NCBI GenBank assembly: GCA_913056195.1
Contig: CAJXMF010000020.1
Span: 1-42,743, forward strand
Source: an uncultured Methylococcaceae bacterium
GTDB lineage: Bacteria; Pseudomonadota; Gammaproteobacteria; Methylococcales; Methylomonadaceae
Length of the DNA: 42,743 bases
Reading direction: 5' to 3'
This document shows positions 19,056-28,019 of this stretch, one piece after another. The notes under the pieces were generated by a model. The model worked only from the letters and a program-made list of their open reading frames with translations, was not told where the DNA came from and searched no databases. Within the stretch, counting starts at the first letter, position 1; the number at the start of each line of letters is the position of its first letter. The position numbers and the translations under genes were made by a program.

Positions 19056-20966
19056 TTATCTTGGCAGAACAGTCTTAATAAAGTCCTTTATTTTCAGTGT
19101 ATTGCGTTTCATGCGTTGTTGATAGATTAGCGCATAGGTTAAAACAGCCCCGACATAAGCGCGCGTCTCTTTGAATGGAATAGTTTCGATCCAGACATCA
19201 GCCGACATCGGTATTTTGGGCAACCACTTGATCACTCGGTGTGGACCGGCATTGTATGCAGCGGCGGCCAAGGCATAATGACCATTGAACTGGTCCAGTA
19301 ATTGTTTGTAGTAATAGGCGCCAAATTTCACATTGACAGCGGGGTCATACAGAGTCTTTTCGGAGTGCCATTTTTCCTTGAGCTGCTTTGCAATCTGACG
19401 CCCCGTTTTGGGCATGATCTGCATCAGCCCCCTTGCCCCCACCGGTGATCGCGCCATTTTATCAAAGGCGCTTTCCCGCCGAATCAGACCCAATACAATC
19501 GCCGGATCCAGACCATTTTGGCGGGCATTTTTCTGAATAGGGTCAAAAAACTTGATCGGAAAACGTAATCCCACATCATCCCAGTATTTTGCCCGGGCAA
19601 TAGTAAAAATCGCGACCTGATTCAAACCCCATTGTTCAGCCAGTTTTGCGGCAACCATAATGTTTTTCTTGTTTAAATGGCGAACTTCATACCACCATTG
19701 CCGTTTTGCTTCCAGTGGGCGATCGAGCGCAATCAACTCTTCGATCAGTTGAAATTCAGAGCGATTTTTAAGCGCACTTATTTCGCTTTTATCGATCTGT
19801 AAAGGCTTATTCCCGATAATAATGTCTTTTTCAAGATGATTAGCCGCCAAAAATCCATAAAAACTACGATCTTCAGCCAAATCCTGGTAAAGCTTTTGCG
19901 CCTGCTGCCGCTTACCTTCCTGCGCCAATACCCGCGCCTGCCAATAACGCCAATTAACCTTTTGTTTTTCTTTATCGCTTAAATAAGACAAGGCCTGATC
20001 AACGCGCGCCCAGTTCATTTCTCTGAGTGCTATTCGAATCAACCATTCTTTGACCTTTAAATCCTTATGATTTAATTCGATCAATCTTTGCCAGGCATCA
20101 TCTTCGCCACGAAAGGCCAATCCCAGAGCCAGTCGTCGTTCAATCTGATGCTGACGGAATGCAGGAATGACATAGTGTGCTTTTTGGCGGAACCATATAT
20201 CGGCTGCTTTTCTGGAATCCCGGCGTGCAATACGATCGATTGCATGGGCAAATATCAATCCGGCTTGCTTGTACCCCTTATCCCAGTTTTTTGTCTTGAT
20301 AATCTTTTCAGGTTGTCTATGTGCCTTCAGCCATAATGCGGCAACTCGCGCATCTTTTTTGTTCATCAAGCGGCGAACATAACTTGCCAGGCTTGGCTTA
20401 TTGTTTTTCAAGGCCGACTGAAAACGTTGCCATAACATCTCCCGGGTAAAATATTTAGAGGCCTGTAATCGTTTAAATAACGGATTGCATAGTGCCGGTT
20501 GTGATTTTCCAACGACCCAGAGTTTGCGCGCCGCCGTAAGTGCCATTTTTTTAAAGCCTTGTTGATATTTAGCCCAATAGTAAGCACATTGTAGATCGGC
20601 GCGGCTGCTATGCCCGTAGTGCTTGATTAACTGTTCCCAGTTTTTTTGCTTAACCAGGTTTTTAAGCCATTGCCCTTTTAACAAAACAGCATAACGCGAT
20701 GTCGGAAAGTCCAACAAGAACTGTTGAATGGCTTTATTCTGATCAGGATGGCGCGTTAGCCATTGGTATTGTAAATACGGATATAGGGGATAGGTCTTCA
20801 GCGCTTTCAGCGACTTTTGATATGTCTTGAAATCGTTTTTCTTGACCGCTTGCTCGGCTTCAAGAAACAGCTGGCGCTGCTGTTGCCGTGATGGCGATGT
20901 GGCCGCGCCAACTAGAGGCGGACTAAAAAGCAGGACTAAAAAAAAACAAAAGAATACACGAGACAT
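19056..20966 (-). CDS. slt: soluble lytic murein transglycosylase
   Basis: A 636-residue periplasmic enzyme that cleaves peptidoglycan with formation of 1,6-anhydromuramic acid. A signal peptide (MSRVFFCFFLVLLFSPPLVGA) leads into a long helical superhelix typical of Slt70. The C-terminal catalytic domain holds the glutamate in GLIRRESAFDKMA, then SPVGARGLMQIMP and AAYNAG. The length is close to E. coli Slt70 (645). It stands alone, with a repeat-bearing gap upstream and fabA downstream. Firm call. Confidence 0.95.
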   Translation of the reverse strand: MSRVFFCFFLVLLFSPPLVGAATSPSRQQQRQLFLEAEQAVKKNDFKTYQKSLKALKTYPLYPYLQYQWLTRHPDQNKAIQQFLLDFPTSRYAVLLKGQWLKNLVKQKNWEQLIKHYGHSSRADLQCAYYWAKYQQGFKKMALTAARKLWVVGKSQPALCNPLFKRLQASKYFTREMLWQRFQSALKNNKPSLASYVRRLMNKKDARVAALWLKAHRQPEKIIKTKNWDKGYKQAGLIFAHAIDRIARRDSRKAADIWFRQKAHYVIPAFRQHQIERRLALGLAFRGEDDAWQRLIELNHKDLKVKEWLIRIALREMNWARVDQALSYLSDKEKQKVNWRYWQARVLAQEGKRQQAQKLYQDLAEDRSFYGFLAANHLEKDIIIGNKPLQIDKSEISALKNRSEFQLIEELIALDRPLEAKRQWWYEVRHLNKKNIMVAAKLAEQWGLNQVAIFTIARAKYWDDVGLRFPIKFFDPIQKNARQNGLDPAIVLGLIRRESAFDKMARSPVGARGLMQIMPKTGRQIAKQLKEKWHSEKTLYDPAVNVKFGAYYYKQLLDQFNGHYALAAAAYNAGPHRVIKWLPKIPMSADVWIETIPFKETRAYVGAVLTYALIYQQRMKRNTLKIKDFIKTVLPR

Positions 20967-21213
20967 AATTGAGGCGGGTTACCATTTTCTAAGCTCAACT
21001 ATAGCAAACTCTCGATGATTATTAAAAAAATAACCGATTTAGAGCATTAAGCTTGCAATCGCGGCTAAAGCCGCTGCTACGACACTAAATTCACCTCATC
21101 CTTCGTAGGAGCGACTTTAGTCGGGATCAAACCGCATCGCGTCGATTGGTTTGCTACATAACAGCATGTATTCCCAAAAAATTTCGGAATAACTCCTGGA
21201 GCGCACCTAACCC
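20967..21213. repeat. intergenic island with an inverted pair of REP-like repeats
   Basis: Between slt and nadA. Copy one is at 21056-21083 (CGCGGCTAAAGCCGCTGCTAC) and copy two, inverted, at 21104-21128 (CGTAGGAGCGACTTTAGTCG). They are spaced like a BIME. Each contains a short stem (GCGGCTAAAGCCGC and CGACTTTAGTCG). A 37-bp tail at 21139-21175 resembles 31503-31539. No gene is seen here. Confidence 0.7.
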
Positions 21214-22311
21214 TTAGCTGGCATGCAGCATATTTTCCAACGCTTTGCGCGCCGGCACGGCAATCTCATCCGGCACTGAAATCTGATTAACCACATGCCC
21301 TGCGACCAGGTTTTCCAAAACCCAGGCCAAATGCTGAGTATCGGTTCTGAACATGGTTGAACACATGCTCAGCGTTGGCGCCATAAAATGAACCTGCTTG
21401 CCTTCTGCCTGACATTCTTCATGCAGACGATTGACCAGATTCAATTCCGTCGCCACCAGCCAACGTGTGTTCGGCTTAGCTTCACGTATGATTTTGAGAA
21501 TGGCTTCGGTCGAGCCAATATAATCGGCTTTTTGACAGACCTCAAAACAGGCTTCAGGATGGGCGATAACGTTGGTTTCAGGATATTTTTCCAAAAACGC
21601 ATCAATATGTTCGGGTTTAAAGGCCTGATGAACCGAACAATAGCCTTTCCATAAAATAATTTTGGCGTCGCGGATTTGCTGCTCTGTCAGGCCGCCCAGA
21701 GGCTTGCTAAAATCCCAGCTCACCATCTGTTCCAATGGAATACCCATCCGATAACCGGTATTACGCCCTAAATGCTGGTCGGGGAAAAACAACACTTTTT
21801 CTTTCTGCGCAAAACTCCAGTTAAGGATTTTTTCGGCATTGGACGAAGTACAGACAATACCTTCGTGACGTCCGCAAAACGCTTTCAGGTCGGCCGCCGA
21901 ATTGATATAGGTCACTGGGGTTACGCTGTTTCCGACATCAATCACCTTTGCCAACTCATCCCAGCATTTTTGTACATTGACCTGATTGGCCATATCGGCC
22001 ATCGAACAGCCGGCCGCCATATCGGGCAAAATAGCAATTTGTTCAGGACGCGACAAAATATCGGCCACTTCCGCCATGAAATGCACACCACAGAACACAA
22101 TGTATTTGGCTTCCGATTCCGCCGCTTCACGCGAGAGTTTTAATGAATCACCGGTAATATCCGCGTGTTTAAAGACTTCATCACGCTGATAATGATGGCC
22201 TAAAACAATACATTGCTTTCCAAGTTTGCGCTTGGCGGCAATAATACGTTGTTCACATTCGGCATCATCCAATAATGCATAATCCTGAATTGGAAACGGG
22301 TTTGCAGTCAT
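21214..22311 (-). CDS. nadA: Quinolinate synthase
   Basis: A 365-residue enzyme that joins iminoaspartate and dihydroxyacetone phosphate to make quinolinate in NAD synthesis. The pseudo-threefold layout is seen, with the conserved GHHYQRDEVFKHADITGDSLKLSR near residue 38, CGVHFMAE near 74, and candidate iron-sulfur cysteines in GCSMADM, ACFEVCQKAD and LSMCSTMFR. It follows aspS by 4 bp, so both are likely co-transcribed; nadB is not in the window. Length is normal for the gammaproteobacterial form. Confidence 0.96.
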   Translation of the reverse strand: MTANPFPIQDYALLDDAECEQRIIAAKRKLGKQCIVLGHHYQRDEVFKHADITGDSLKLSREAAESEAKYIVFCGVHFMAEVADILSRPEQIAILPDMAAGCSMADMANQVNVQKCWDELAKVIDVGNSVTPVTYINSAADLKAFCGRHEGIVCTSSNAEKILNWSFAQKEKVLFFPDQHLGRNTGYRMGIPLEQMVSWDFSKPLGGLTEQQIRDAKIILWKGYCSVHQAFKPEHIDAFLEKYPETNVIAHPEACFEVCQKADYIGSTEAILKIIREAKPNTRWLVATELNLVNRLHEECQAEGKQVHFMAPTLSMCSTMFRTDTQHLAWVLENLVAGHVVNQISVPDEIAVPARKALENMLHAS

Positions 22312-22315
22312 AAGA

Positions 22316-24109
22316 TTACTCTTTTTCGGCTTTGGCTTTAACCGGGGATTGTCGCAATCGGATCCCCAGTTCTTTTAATTGCTCTTCATTGACCTTTGCC
22401 GGTGCATCCACTAACGGACACGCCGCCGTTTGTGTTTTCGGGAAGGCAATCACATCACGGATTGAGCTGGCACCGGTCATCAACATCACCAGGCGATCCA
22501 GACCAAAAGCCACCCCGCCATGCGGAGGACAACCGTATTTCAACGCATCAAGCAGGAAGCCAAATTTTTCTTGCGCTTCCTCGTCGCTGATACCTAAAAT
22601 CTTGAGCACAGTTTTTTGCATTTGAGTGTTGTTGATACGAATCGAGCCGCCGCCGACTTCCATGCCATTCAGTACCAGGTCATAAGCACGAGATAGCGCC
22701 GCACCCGGATTTTTCTCCAGTTCTTCAATGGAGCAACTCGGTGCCGTAAAAGGGTGATGAATCGCATTCCAACGCTGATTTTTTTCATCCCAGTCAAACA
22801 TTGGAAAATCGACAACCCATAATGGTTTCCATTCCCCTTCCAGCAAGCCGCGATCCAGACCCAGCTTAACCCGCAACGCCCCCATCGCTTCATTGACGAT
22901 ATTGGCTTTATCCGCGCCAAAGAAAATCAGGTCACCGGTTTCAGCGCCCGTTTTTTCCAGCACGTTTTTCCAAACCTCAGCCGGTGCGAATTTCACAATT
23001 GGTGATTGCAGACCGTCAATGCCGGCATCGCGATCATTAACTTTAATGTAGGCCAAGCCTTTAGCTCCATAAATACTGACAAACTTGGTCAATTCGTCAA
23101 TTTCCTTACGGGTTAATTCCGAGCCTGCAGGCAAGCGCAAGGCGACAACACGCCCGTCAGAATCATTGGCAGGCCCTGAAAAAACCTTGAAATCAACAGC
23201 TTTCATGTCATCGGCAATATCCACCAATTCCAGCGGAATACGTAAATCAGGCCGATCACAACCAAAGCGTGACATCGCCTCGTGATAAGACATGACAGGA
23301 AAGGGTTCATCCAATTTGACATCGAGGATTTCAGCGAATAACTGACGAATCATGTCTTCCATCAATGCCATGATTTCATCTTCATTCATGAAAGATGTTT
23401 CGATATCGAGCTGGGTAAATTCAGGCTGACGGTCAGCACGCAAATCTTCATCACGAAAACAACGGACGACTTGATAATAGCGCTCCATACCGGAAATCAT
23501 CAACAATTGCTTATACAGCTGAGGCGATTGCGGCAACGCAAAGAATGCATTGTCATGGGTTCGACTCGGCACAATATAATCCCGCGCGCCTTCGGGTGTG
23601 GCCTTGGTTAAATACGGCGTTTCAATCTCATAAAATTCATGGGCATCCAGAAAATTACGCAAATAGCGGGTGACATCACGACGCACCTTCATTCTCTGCT
23701 GCATTTCCGTTCGCCGCAGATCAATATAACGATAACGCAAGCGCGTGTCTTCATTGACTTCAATATCACTTTCTATCGGGAATGGCGGTGTTTCCGATTC
23801 ATTTAACACCTCGACCTGATTCACCAACACCTCAATTTCCCCCGTGCTCATATTGGGGTTAATGGTTCCCTCAGGCCGTTCTCTTACCGTTCCTTCAACC
23901 TTTAAAACGTATTCGCTGCGCACACTTTCACCGATTTTGAAGGTGTCCGGGGAGTCAGGGTCAAACACAACCTGCGCCAAGCCCGTCCTGTCACGTAAAT
24001 CAATAAAAATCACCCCGCCATGATCACGACGGCGATGGACCCAGCCACATAAAGAAACCTGTTCACCCAAGTGTTGTTTATTTAATTCACCGCACTTATG
24101 CGTGCGCAT
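22316..24109 (-). CDS. aspS: Aspartate--tRNA ligase
   Basis: A class II aminoacyl-tRNA synthetase of about 597 residues. An N-terminal OB fold ([29 protein letters not shown]) binds the anticodon, and the catalytic domain shows motif 2 ([20 protein letters not shown]), the GAD insertion, and motif 3 ([15 protein letters not shown]). The frame is open to an ATG at 24142, and 24127 is another option; MRTHKCG at 24109 was preferred since homologues start there. No start has a good Shine-Dalgarno, so the exact start is open. Whether it is discriminating for tRNA-Asp cannot be seen. Confidence 0.95.
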   Translation of the reverse strand: MRTHKCGELNKQHLGEQVSLCGWVHRRRDHGGVIFIDLRDRTGLAQVVFDPDSPDTFKIGESVRSEYVLKVEGTVRERPEGTINPNMSTGEIEVLVNQVEVLNESETPPFPIESDIEVNEDTRLRYRYIDLRRTEMQQRMKVRRDVTRYLRNFLDAHEFYEIETPYLTKATPEGARDYIVPSRTHDNAFFALPQSPQLYKQLLMISGMERYYQVVRCFRDEDLRADRQPEFTQLDIETSFMNEDEIMALMEDMIRQLFAEILDVKLDEPFPVMSYHEAMSRFGCDRPDLRIPLELVDIADDMKAVDFKVFSGPANDSDGRVVALRLPAGSELTRKEIDELTKFVSIYGAKGLAYIKVNDRDAGIDGLQSPIVKFAPAEVWKNVLEKTGAETGDLIFFGADKANIVNEAMGALRVKLGLDRGLLEGEWKPLWVVDFPMFDWDEKNQRWNAIHHPFTAPSCSIEELEKNPGAALSRAYDLVLNGMEVGGGSIRINNTQMQKTVLKILGISDEEAQEKFGFLLDALKYGCPPHGGVAFGLDRLVMLMTGASSIRDVIAFPKTQTAACPLVDAPAKVNEEQLKELGIRLRQSPVKAKAEKE

Positions 24110-24204
24110 ACGTTTATTTTCAGTCATTGAAGTTCTGTTCATTATAGTGGAGACTTATCCGGCCAACCCTTGACCGGATAACGGAAAAATCATCAAATGT
24201 GGAA

Positions 24205-24477
24205 TTAATGCGAGGAACAACTGCCGCCTTTGCAGCAACCGCCACCCGAAGACGCGGCAGAATCAGATTTTTCACCGGCTATATTTTTCTTGGCGCCGCT
24301 TTTAAAATCGGTTTCATACCAACCGCTGCCTTTTAATCTAAATCCTGCCGCTGAAATTTTCTTTTTTAATGCGGGCTCATGGCAGCTAGGACAGACCCGT
24401 AAAGGTTCATCACTGACTTTCTGTAATGCTTCAATCTCTTTACCACAGGCACTACATTGATATTCATAAATAGGCAT
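24205..24477 (-). CDS. FmdB-family zinc ribbon protein
   Basis: A 90-residue protein. MPIYEYQCSACGKEIEALQK, then CPSCHEPALKKKISAAGFRLKGSGWYETDFK, is the standard FmdB zinc ribbon with two CxxC pairs. The C-terminus is short and rich in glycine, serine and cysteine (GGCCKGGSCSSH), a common ending for this family and perhaps a further metal site. The ATG at 24477 has GGGAG 8-12 bases upstream. It is placed just upstream of aspS, a frequent order in proteobacteria. Function is not established beyond a likely regulatory or zinc-binding role. Confidence 0.88.
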   Translation of the reverse strand: MPIYEYQCSACGKEIEALQKVSDEPLRVCPSCHEPALKKKISAAGFRLKGSGWYETDFKSGAKKNIAGEKSDSAASSGGGCCKGGSCSSH

Positions 24478-24645
24478 AGCTACTCCCAAACAATTAGAAT
24501 AAAGTAAATAAGGGCAAAATTTCTATTTTCAAGTCGATCCCTCATAGAATAAACGCTTGCCGATTCAGCTGAAAAAACTGATTTTATCGGGCAAAACGAA
24601 TAAACTTTCGGGAAACCCACTATTTTAATCGAAAATTGAACAAAA

Positions 24646-25677
24646 ATGGATAAATTAACACTGATTCGGCCAGATGACTGGCATTTACATGTCAGAAATG
24701 GCGAAATATTACAGCACGTCATCAATCATACGGCCAGGCAATTCGCCCGAGCCATCATCATGCCCAACCTGAAACCGCCGGTTACGACGGTTAAACAAGC
24801 CCTGGCCTACCGGCAGGAAATTCTGGCGGCTTTAGCGCCAGATTCAAACTTCACGCCTTTGATGACCTTATATCTGACCGATAATACACGTATTGCCGAT
24901 ATTGAGGCAGTTGCTCAATCAGAACATGTTGTTGCACTCAAACTTTATCCGGCAGGCGCAACCACAAATTCAGATGCGGGCGTATCCGCGTTTGAAAACA
25001 TTTACCCCGTGCTGGAGGCCATGCAAAAACAGGATGTTCCATTACTGGTTCACGGCGAAGTCACCGCCAGCGAATATGACATTTTTGATCGTGAGCGACT
25101 GTTTGTTGAGCAACAACTTAGCGTCTTGACCGAAAAATTTCCAGACTTGCGCATCGTATTAGAGCATGTCACCACCGAAGAAGCCGTTCGCTTTGTCGAA
25201 ACAGCCTCCAGTCATGTTGCGGCGACGATAACCCCGCAGCATTTGCTGTTTAATCGCAATGCCATTCTTGCCGGCGGTATTCGACCCCATTATTATTGTC
25301 TGCCGGTACTCAAACGGGAAAAGCATCGTCTCGCCCTGCTAAAAGCGGCAACCAGCGGCAACCCAAAATTTTTCCTCGGCACCGACAGCGCGCCTCACCC
25401 GACACGGTTAAAAGAAAATAATTGCGGCTGCGCCGGATGCTACAGCGCCCATGCGGCGATAGAACTTTATGCGGAAGCCTTTGCACAAGCCAATGCGCTG
25501 GATAAACTCGAAGGTTTTGCCTCACTGCATGGCCCTGATTTTTACCGCCTTCCACGCAACCAGGAGCGCATCACGTTAAGCCGGGAAAGCTGGCGTGTGC
25601 CTGGGCATTACGGACAAGGCTCATTGCAAATCACGCCGTTAAAAGCGGGTGAGGAAATGTTGTGGAAAGTGCTTTAA
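24646..25677 (+). CDS. pyrC: Dihydroorotase
   Basis: A 343-residue class II dihydroorotase that cyclises carbamoyl aspartate to dihydroorotate in pyrimidine synthesis. Metal ligands appear in DWHLHVRNGE (HxH near residue 13), the carboxylated lysine in ALKLYPAGATTNSDAG, the histidines in LVHGEVT and LEHVTT, and the aspartate in FLGTDSAPHP. No Shine-Dalgarno is clear before the ATG. It is divergent from the FmdB-type gene; no other pyr gene is adjacent. Firm call. Confidence 0.96.
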   Translation: MDKLTLIRPDDWHLHVRNGEILQHVINHTARQFARAIIMPNLKPPVTTVKQALAYRQEILAALAPDSNFTPLMTLYLTDNTRIADIEAVAQSEHVVALKLYPAGATTNSDAGVSAFENIYPVLEAMQKQDVPLLVHGEVTASEYDIFDRERLFVEQQLSVLTEKFPDLRIVLEHVTTEEAVRFVETASSHVAATITPQHLLFNRNAILAGGIRPHYYCLPVLKREKHRLALLKAATSGNPKFFLGTDSAPHPTRLKENNCGCAGCYSAHAAIELYAEAFAQANALDKLEGFASLHGPDFYRLPRNQERITLSRESWRVPGHYGQGSLQITPLKAGEEMLWKVL

Positions 25678-25703
25678 AGGCGATGCCATAGCCATAATCA
25701 TTA

Positions 25704-25731
25704 TTGACACACTTTAATAACACCGTATAAT
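25704..25731 (+). promoter_or_regulatory. consensus sigma70 promoter of the B12 uptake operon
   Basis: TTGACA (25704-25709) and TATAAT (25726-25731) both match consensus exactly, with a 16-bp spacer. A start near 25738 sits just in front of the cobalamin riboswitch, so control probably acts after initiation. Confidence 0.85.
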
Positions 25732-25744
25732 TTCCGCCCTTCTT

Positions 25745-25930
25745 TCTGGTGCCTTTGGAATCTTATTCCAGAGCTTAAAAGGGAAGTCGGTACGTTTTAA
25801 CAAAGCCGACGCTGCCCCCGCAACGGTAGATAAGTTAAAGAGCTATCACATGTCACTGTATTTTAAGGATATGGGAAGACGATAGTTCTGGTAAAAACCG
25901 CTTATGAGCCCGGAGACCTGCCTGAAAGTG
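25745..25930 (+). promoter_or_regulatory. cobalamin riboswitch
   Basis: The leader contains the ordered hallmarks of a cobalamin riboswitch: GGTGCC near 25749, AAAAGGGAA near 25778, the pseudoknot core GCTGCCCCCGCAACGGTA (about 25811-25829), and the B12 box GAGCCCGGAGACCTGCC (25906-25922). It precedes btuB by about 115 bp, so high B12 should reduce receptor and transporter expression. A short stem TGCGC/GCGCA lies just before the btuB Shine-Dalgarno and may take part in the expression platform; which mechanism applies is an inference. Confidence 0.95.
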
Positions 25931-26044
25931 TATCGTTGCAGCGGCGGGCTGTGGATCGACAAAACAAGCGCAATACGCCTGTCTGTTCCTCAAACCTCCC
26001 CTGCGTTTTTAACTGTCATTTGCGCGGACGGCGCAGAGGATTCT

Positions 26045-27847
26045 ATGCACAAATTTTTATACAGCTCTTTCTTATTAGCCGGATTGACTCCAGTGTTCGC
26101 CGGGGAACCGGTTAAGCTTCCCAGGATGGTTGTCACTGCAACCCGAACTGAAACAGCAACCAACCAACTTTCCGCAGCCACCACGGTTTATACCCGCAAA
26201 GATATTGAGAAATATCAGGTCAATACCCTGCCTGAATTGCTCAAACGCACCACCGGCATTGACATGACCCAAAACGGCGGTCCCGGTAAAACCACCAGTG
26301 TTTTTATGCGAGGCACCAATTCTGATCATGTATTGGTGCTGATAGATGGCATTAAAGTGGGTTCGGTCACCCTGGGAACAACACCTTTTCAATACCTGCC
26401 CATTGACCAGATCGAACGCGTGGAAATTATTCGCGGCCCGCAATCCAGCTTATACGGTTCTGAAGCTATCGGCGGCGTCATTCAAATATTCACCCGTAAA
26501 GGCAAGCAGACAGAAAAACCCAGCATTACCCTTGATGCCGGAGGCGGTAGCTATAACACCTTAAAAACAGCCGGGTCGATCAGCGGCAAATGGAATGACT
26601 CCTGGTATAGTTTATCCGCATCGCACATCAATACTCAGGGATTTGATGCCCGCCAGCCAACAACAGGCTTTTTTGGTGTTAACCAACCAGATCACGACGG
26701 TTACTACAATACCGGTCTGAATGCCAGAATTGGCCATCATTTTGAAAATAGCGCCGAAATTGAAGCTTTTTATACGCGTGCAGAGGGTAGAACCGAATTT
26801 GACGGTTCCTTTCAAAACAAAACGGAATTTGTTAATCAGGTTGTTGGTCTTACTGGCAGTATAAATCTTACTCAAAACTGGCGGTCGTTATTGCGTCTTG
26901 GCCAAAGTCGTGATGATAATGACAATTTTGCACCAAGTGGAGGGTTTGCCAGCCGCTTTGGAAGTACTCGCTGGAATGCCAGCTGGTTAAATGAATTCAA
27001 ACTGAACGACCAGCATAAAATCACGCTAGGTTCTGATTACCGTCTTGATCAAGTCGATAGCTCAACCAATTACGCCCAAAAATCCCGTTATGATGTCGGT
27101 GTTTTTGGTGAATTGCATAGTCAATTGTTTGACCGTCATTTTATTAATGCTTCTGTCCGCTGGGATAAAAATGAAGCCTTTGGCGATTATGTGACCGGCA
27201 GTTTCGGCTGGCGTTTTAACTGGGATTATGGTCTAAGCATGTTTGCCAGCTATGGTAATGCTTTTAAAGCGCCCACATTTAATCAGCTTTATTATCCAGG
27301 TTACGGTAACCCCAAACTAAAAGCGGAGGACTCCCAAACAGTTGAAGTCGGCTTTGCCGGAACCCATGACGGGTTTAACTGGGAAATCCGTGGCTACCAT
27401 ACGGATATTAATAATTTAATTGCCGGTTTTCCGATAAAAAATGTTAATAAAGCGCAAATCATCGGTCTGGAAACAGAAATTGGAGTTGACTTGTTTGGCT
27501 GGCATAACCAACTGGGATTTCAGTTTTTAAATCCAGAAGACAGAACCAGTAACCGGCGACTAGCGCGTCGAGCCCAAAAAATATTGACTTATGACTTGTC
27601 TCGCTCATTCGAAGGTTTTGATATCGGTTCAACAGTAATGGCGCGCGGTGATAGCTATAATGATGCGGCCAATACGCAGAAAGTGGCCGGTTTTGTTACC
27701 GTTGACCTTCGCGCGGCCTATCATTTCAATAAAAACTGGACAATCAGAGCTAATCTGAAAAATTTGCTGGATAAACAATATCAACTGGTTAAAACTTACA
27801 ACACGGCTGACAGAAACTTTTTTGTTTCCATACACTATAGTCTCTAA
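26045..27847 (+). CDS. btuB: TonB-dependent vitamin B12 receptor
   Basis: A 600-residue outer-membrane receptor. A signal peptide (MHKFLYSSFLLAGLTPVFA) is followed by a TonB-box-like RMVVTATRTE, a plug domain (VFMRGTNSDHVLVLIDGIKVG, IEIIRGPQSSLYGSEAIGGVIQIFTRKG) and a 22-strand barrel ending in FVSIHYSL. It moves cobalamin into the periplasm using TonB energy. The frame is open upstream to 25904, but that part is riboswitch; the ATG at 26045 has AGAGGA upstream and starts with a signal peptide. The riboswitch and the following binding protein support B12 as the cargo. Confidence 0.94.
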   Translation: MHKFLYSSFLLAGLTPVFAGEPVKLPRMVVTATRTETATNQLSAATTVYTRKDIEKYQVNTLPELLKRTTGIDMTQNGGPGKTTSVFMRGTNSDHVLVLIDGIKVGSVTLGTTPFQYLPIDQIERVEIIRGPQSSLYGSEAIGGVIQIFTRKGKQTEKPSITLDAGGGSYNTLKTAGSISGKWNDSWYSLSASHINTQGFDARQPTTGFFGVNQPDHDGYYNTGLNARIGHHFENSAEIEAFYTRAEGRTEFDGSFQNKTEFVNQVVGLTGSINLTQNWRSLLRLGQSRDDNDNFAPSGGFASRFGSTRWNASWLNEFKLNDQHKITLGSDYRLDQVDSSTNYAQKSRYDVGVFGELHSQLFDRHFINASVRWDKNEAFGDYVTGSFGWRFNWDYGLSMFASYGNAFKAPTFNQLYYPGYGNPKLKAEDSQTVEVGFAGTHDGFNWEIRGYHTDINNLIAGFPIKNVNKAQIIGLETEIGVDLFGWHNQLGFQFLNPEDRTSNRRLARRAQKILTYDLSRSFEGFDIGSTVMARGDSYNDAANTQKVAGFVTVDLRAAYHFNKNWTIRANLKNLLDKQYQLVKTYNTADRNFFVSIHYSL

Positions 27848-28019
27848 ACGATCAAGCCAGGGATGGCAGACTTTTCAAGTTAGCTTATTTGACTGGATAA
27901 AATGATGACTCTGTTCGATGAACAGTATCAGGAGGTCTACCGTTATGCGGCTAAGGGCATGGTAGGTTATGGCGGTTTCCGCTTTTCTTTCGATGCTTTA
28001 TGACGGGCGGGTGCGCTGA
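27848..28019 (+). other. btuB-btuF spacer with small open frames and a perfect Shine-Dalgarno
   Basis: A spacer of 172 bp. It holds a 33-codon frame (27902-28003, start MMTLFDEQYQEVYRYAAKG) and, at 27930-27936, an exact AGGAGGT, 8 nt before an ATG (27945) that opens a 6-codon frame (MRLRAW). Another short frame in the btuF frame ends with TGA at 28017-28019, immediately before the btuF ATG. I do not recognise any product. Translational coupling into btuF is a possibility. Confidence 0.4.

Noticed and set aside
25904..26044. N-terminal extension of btuB
   Set aside because: It overlaps the riboswitch B12 box; the ATG at 26045 follows a Shine-Dalgarno and starts a signal peptide.
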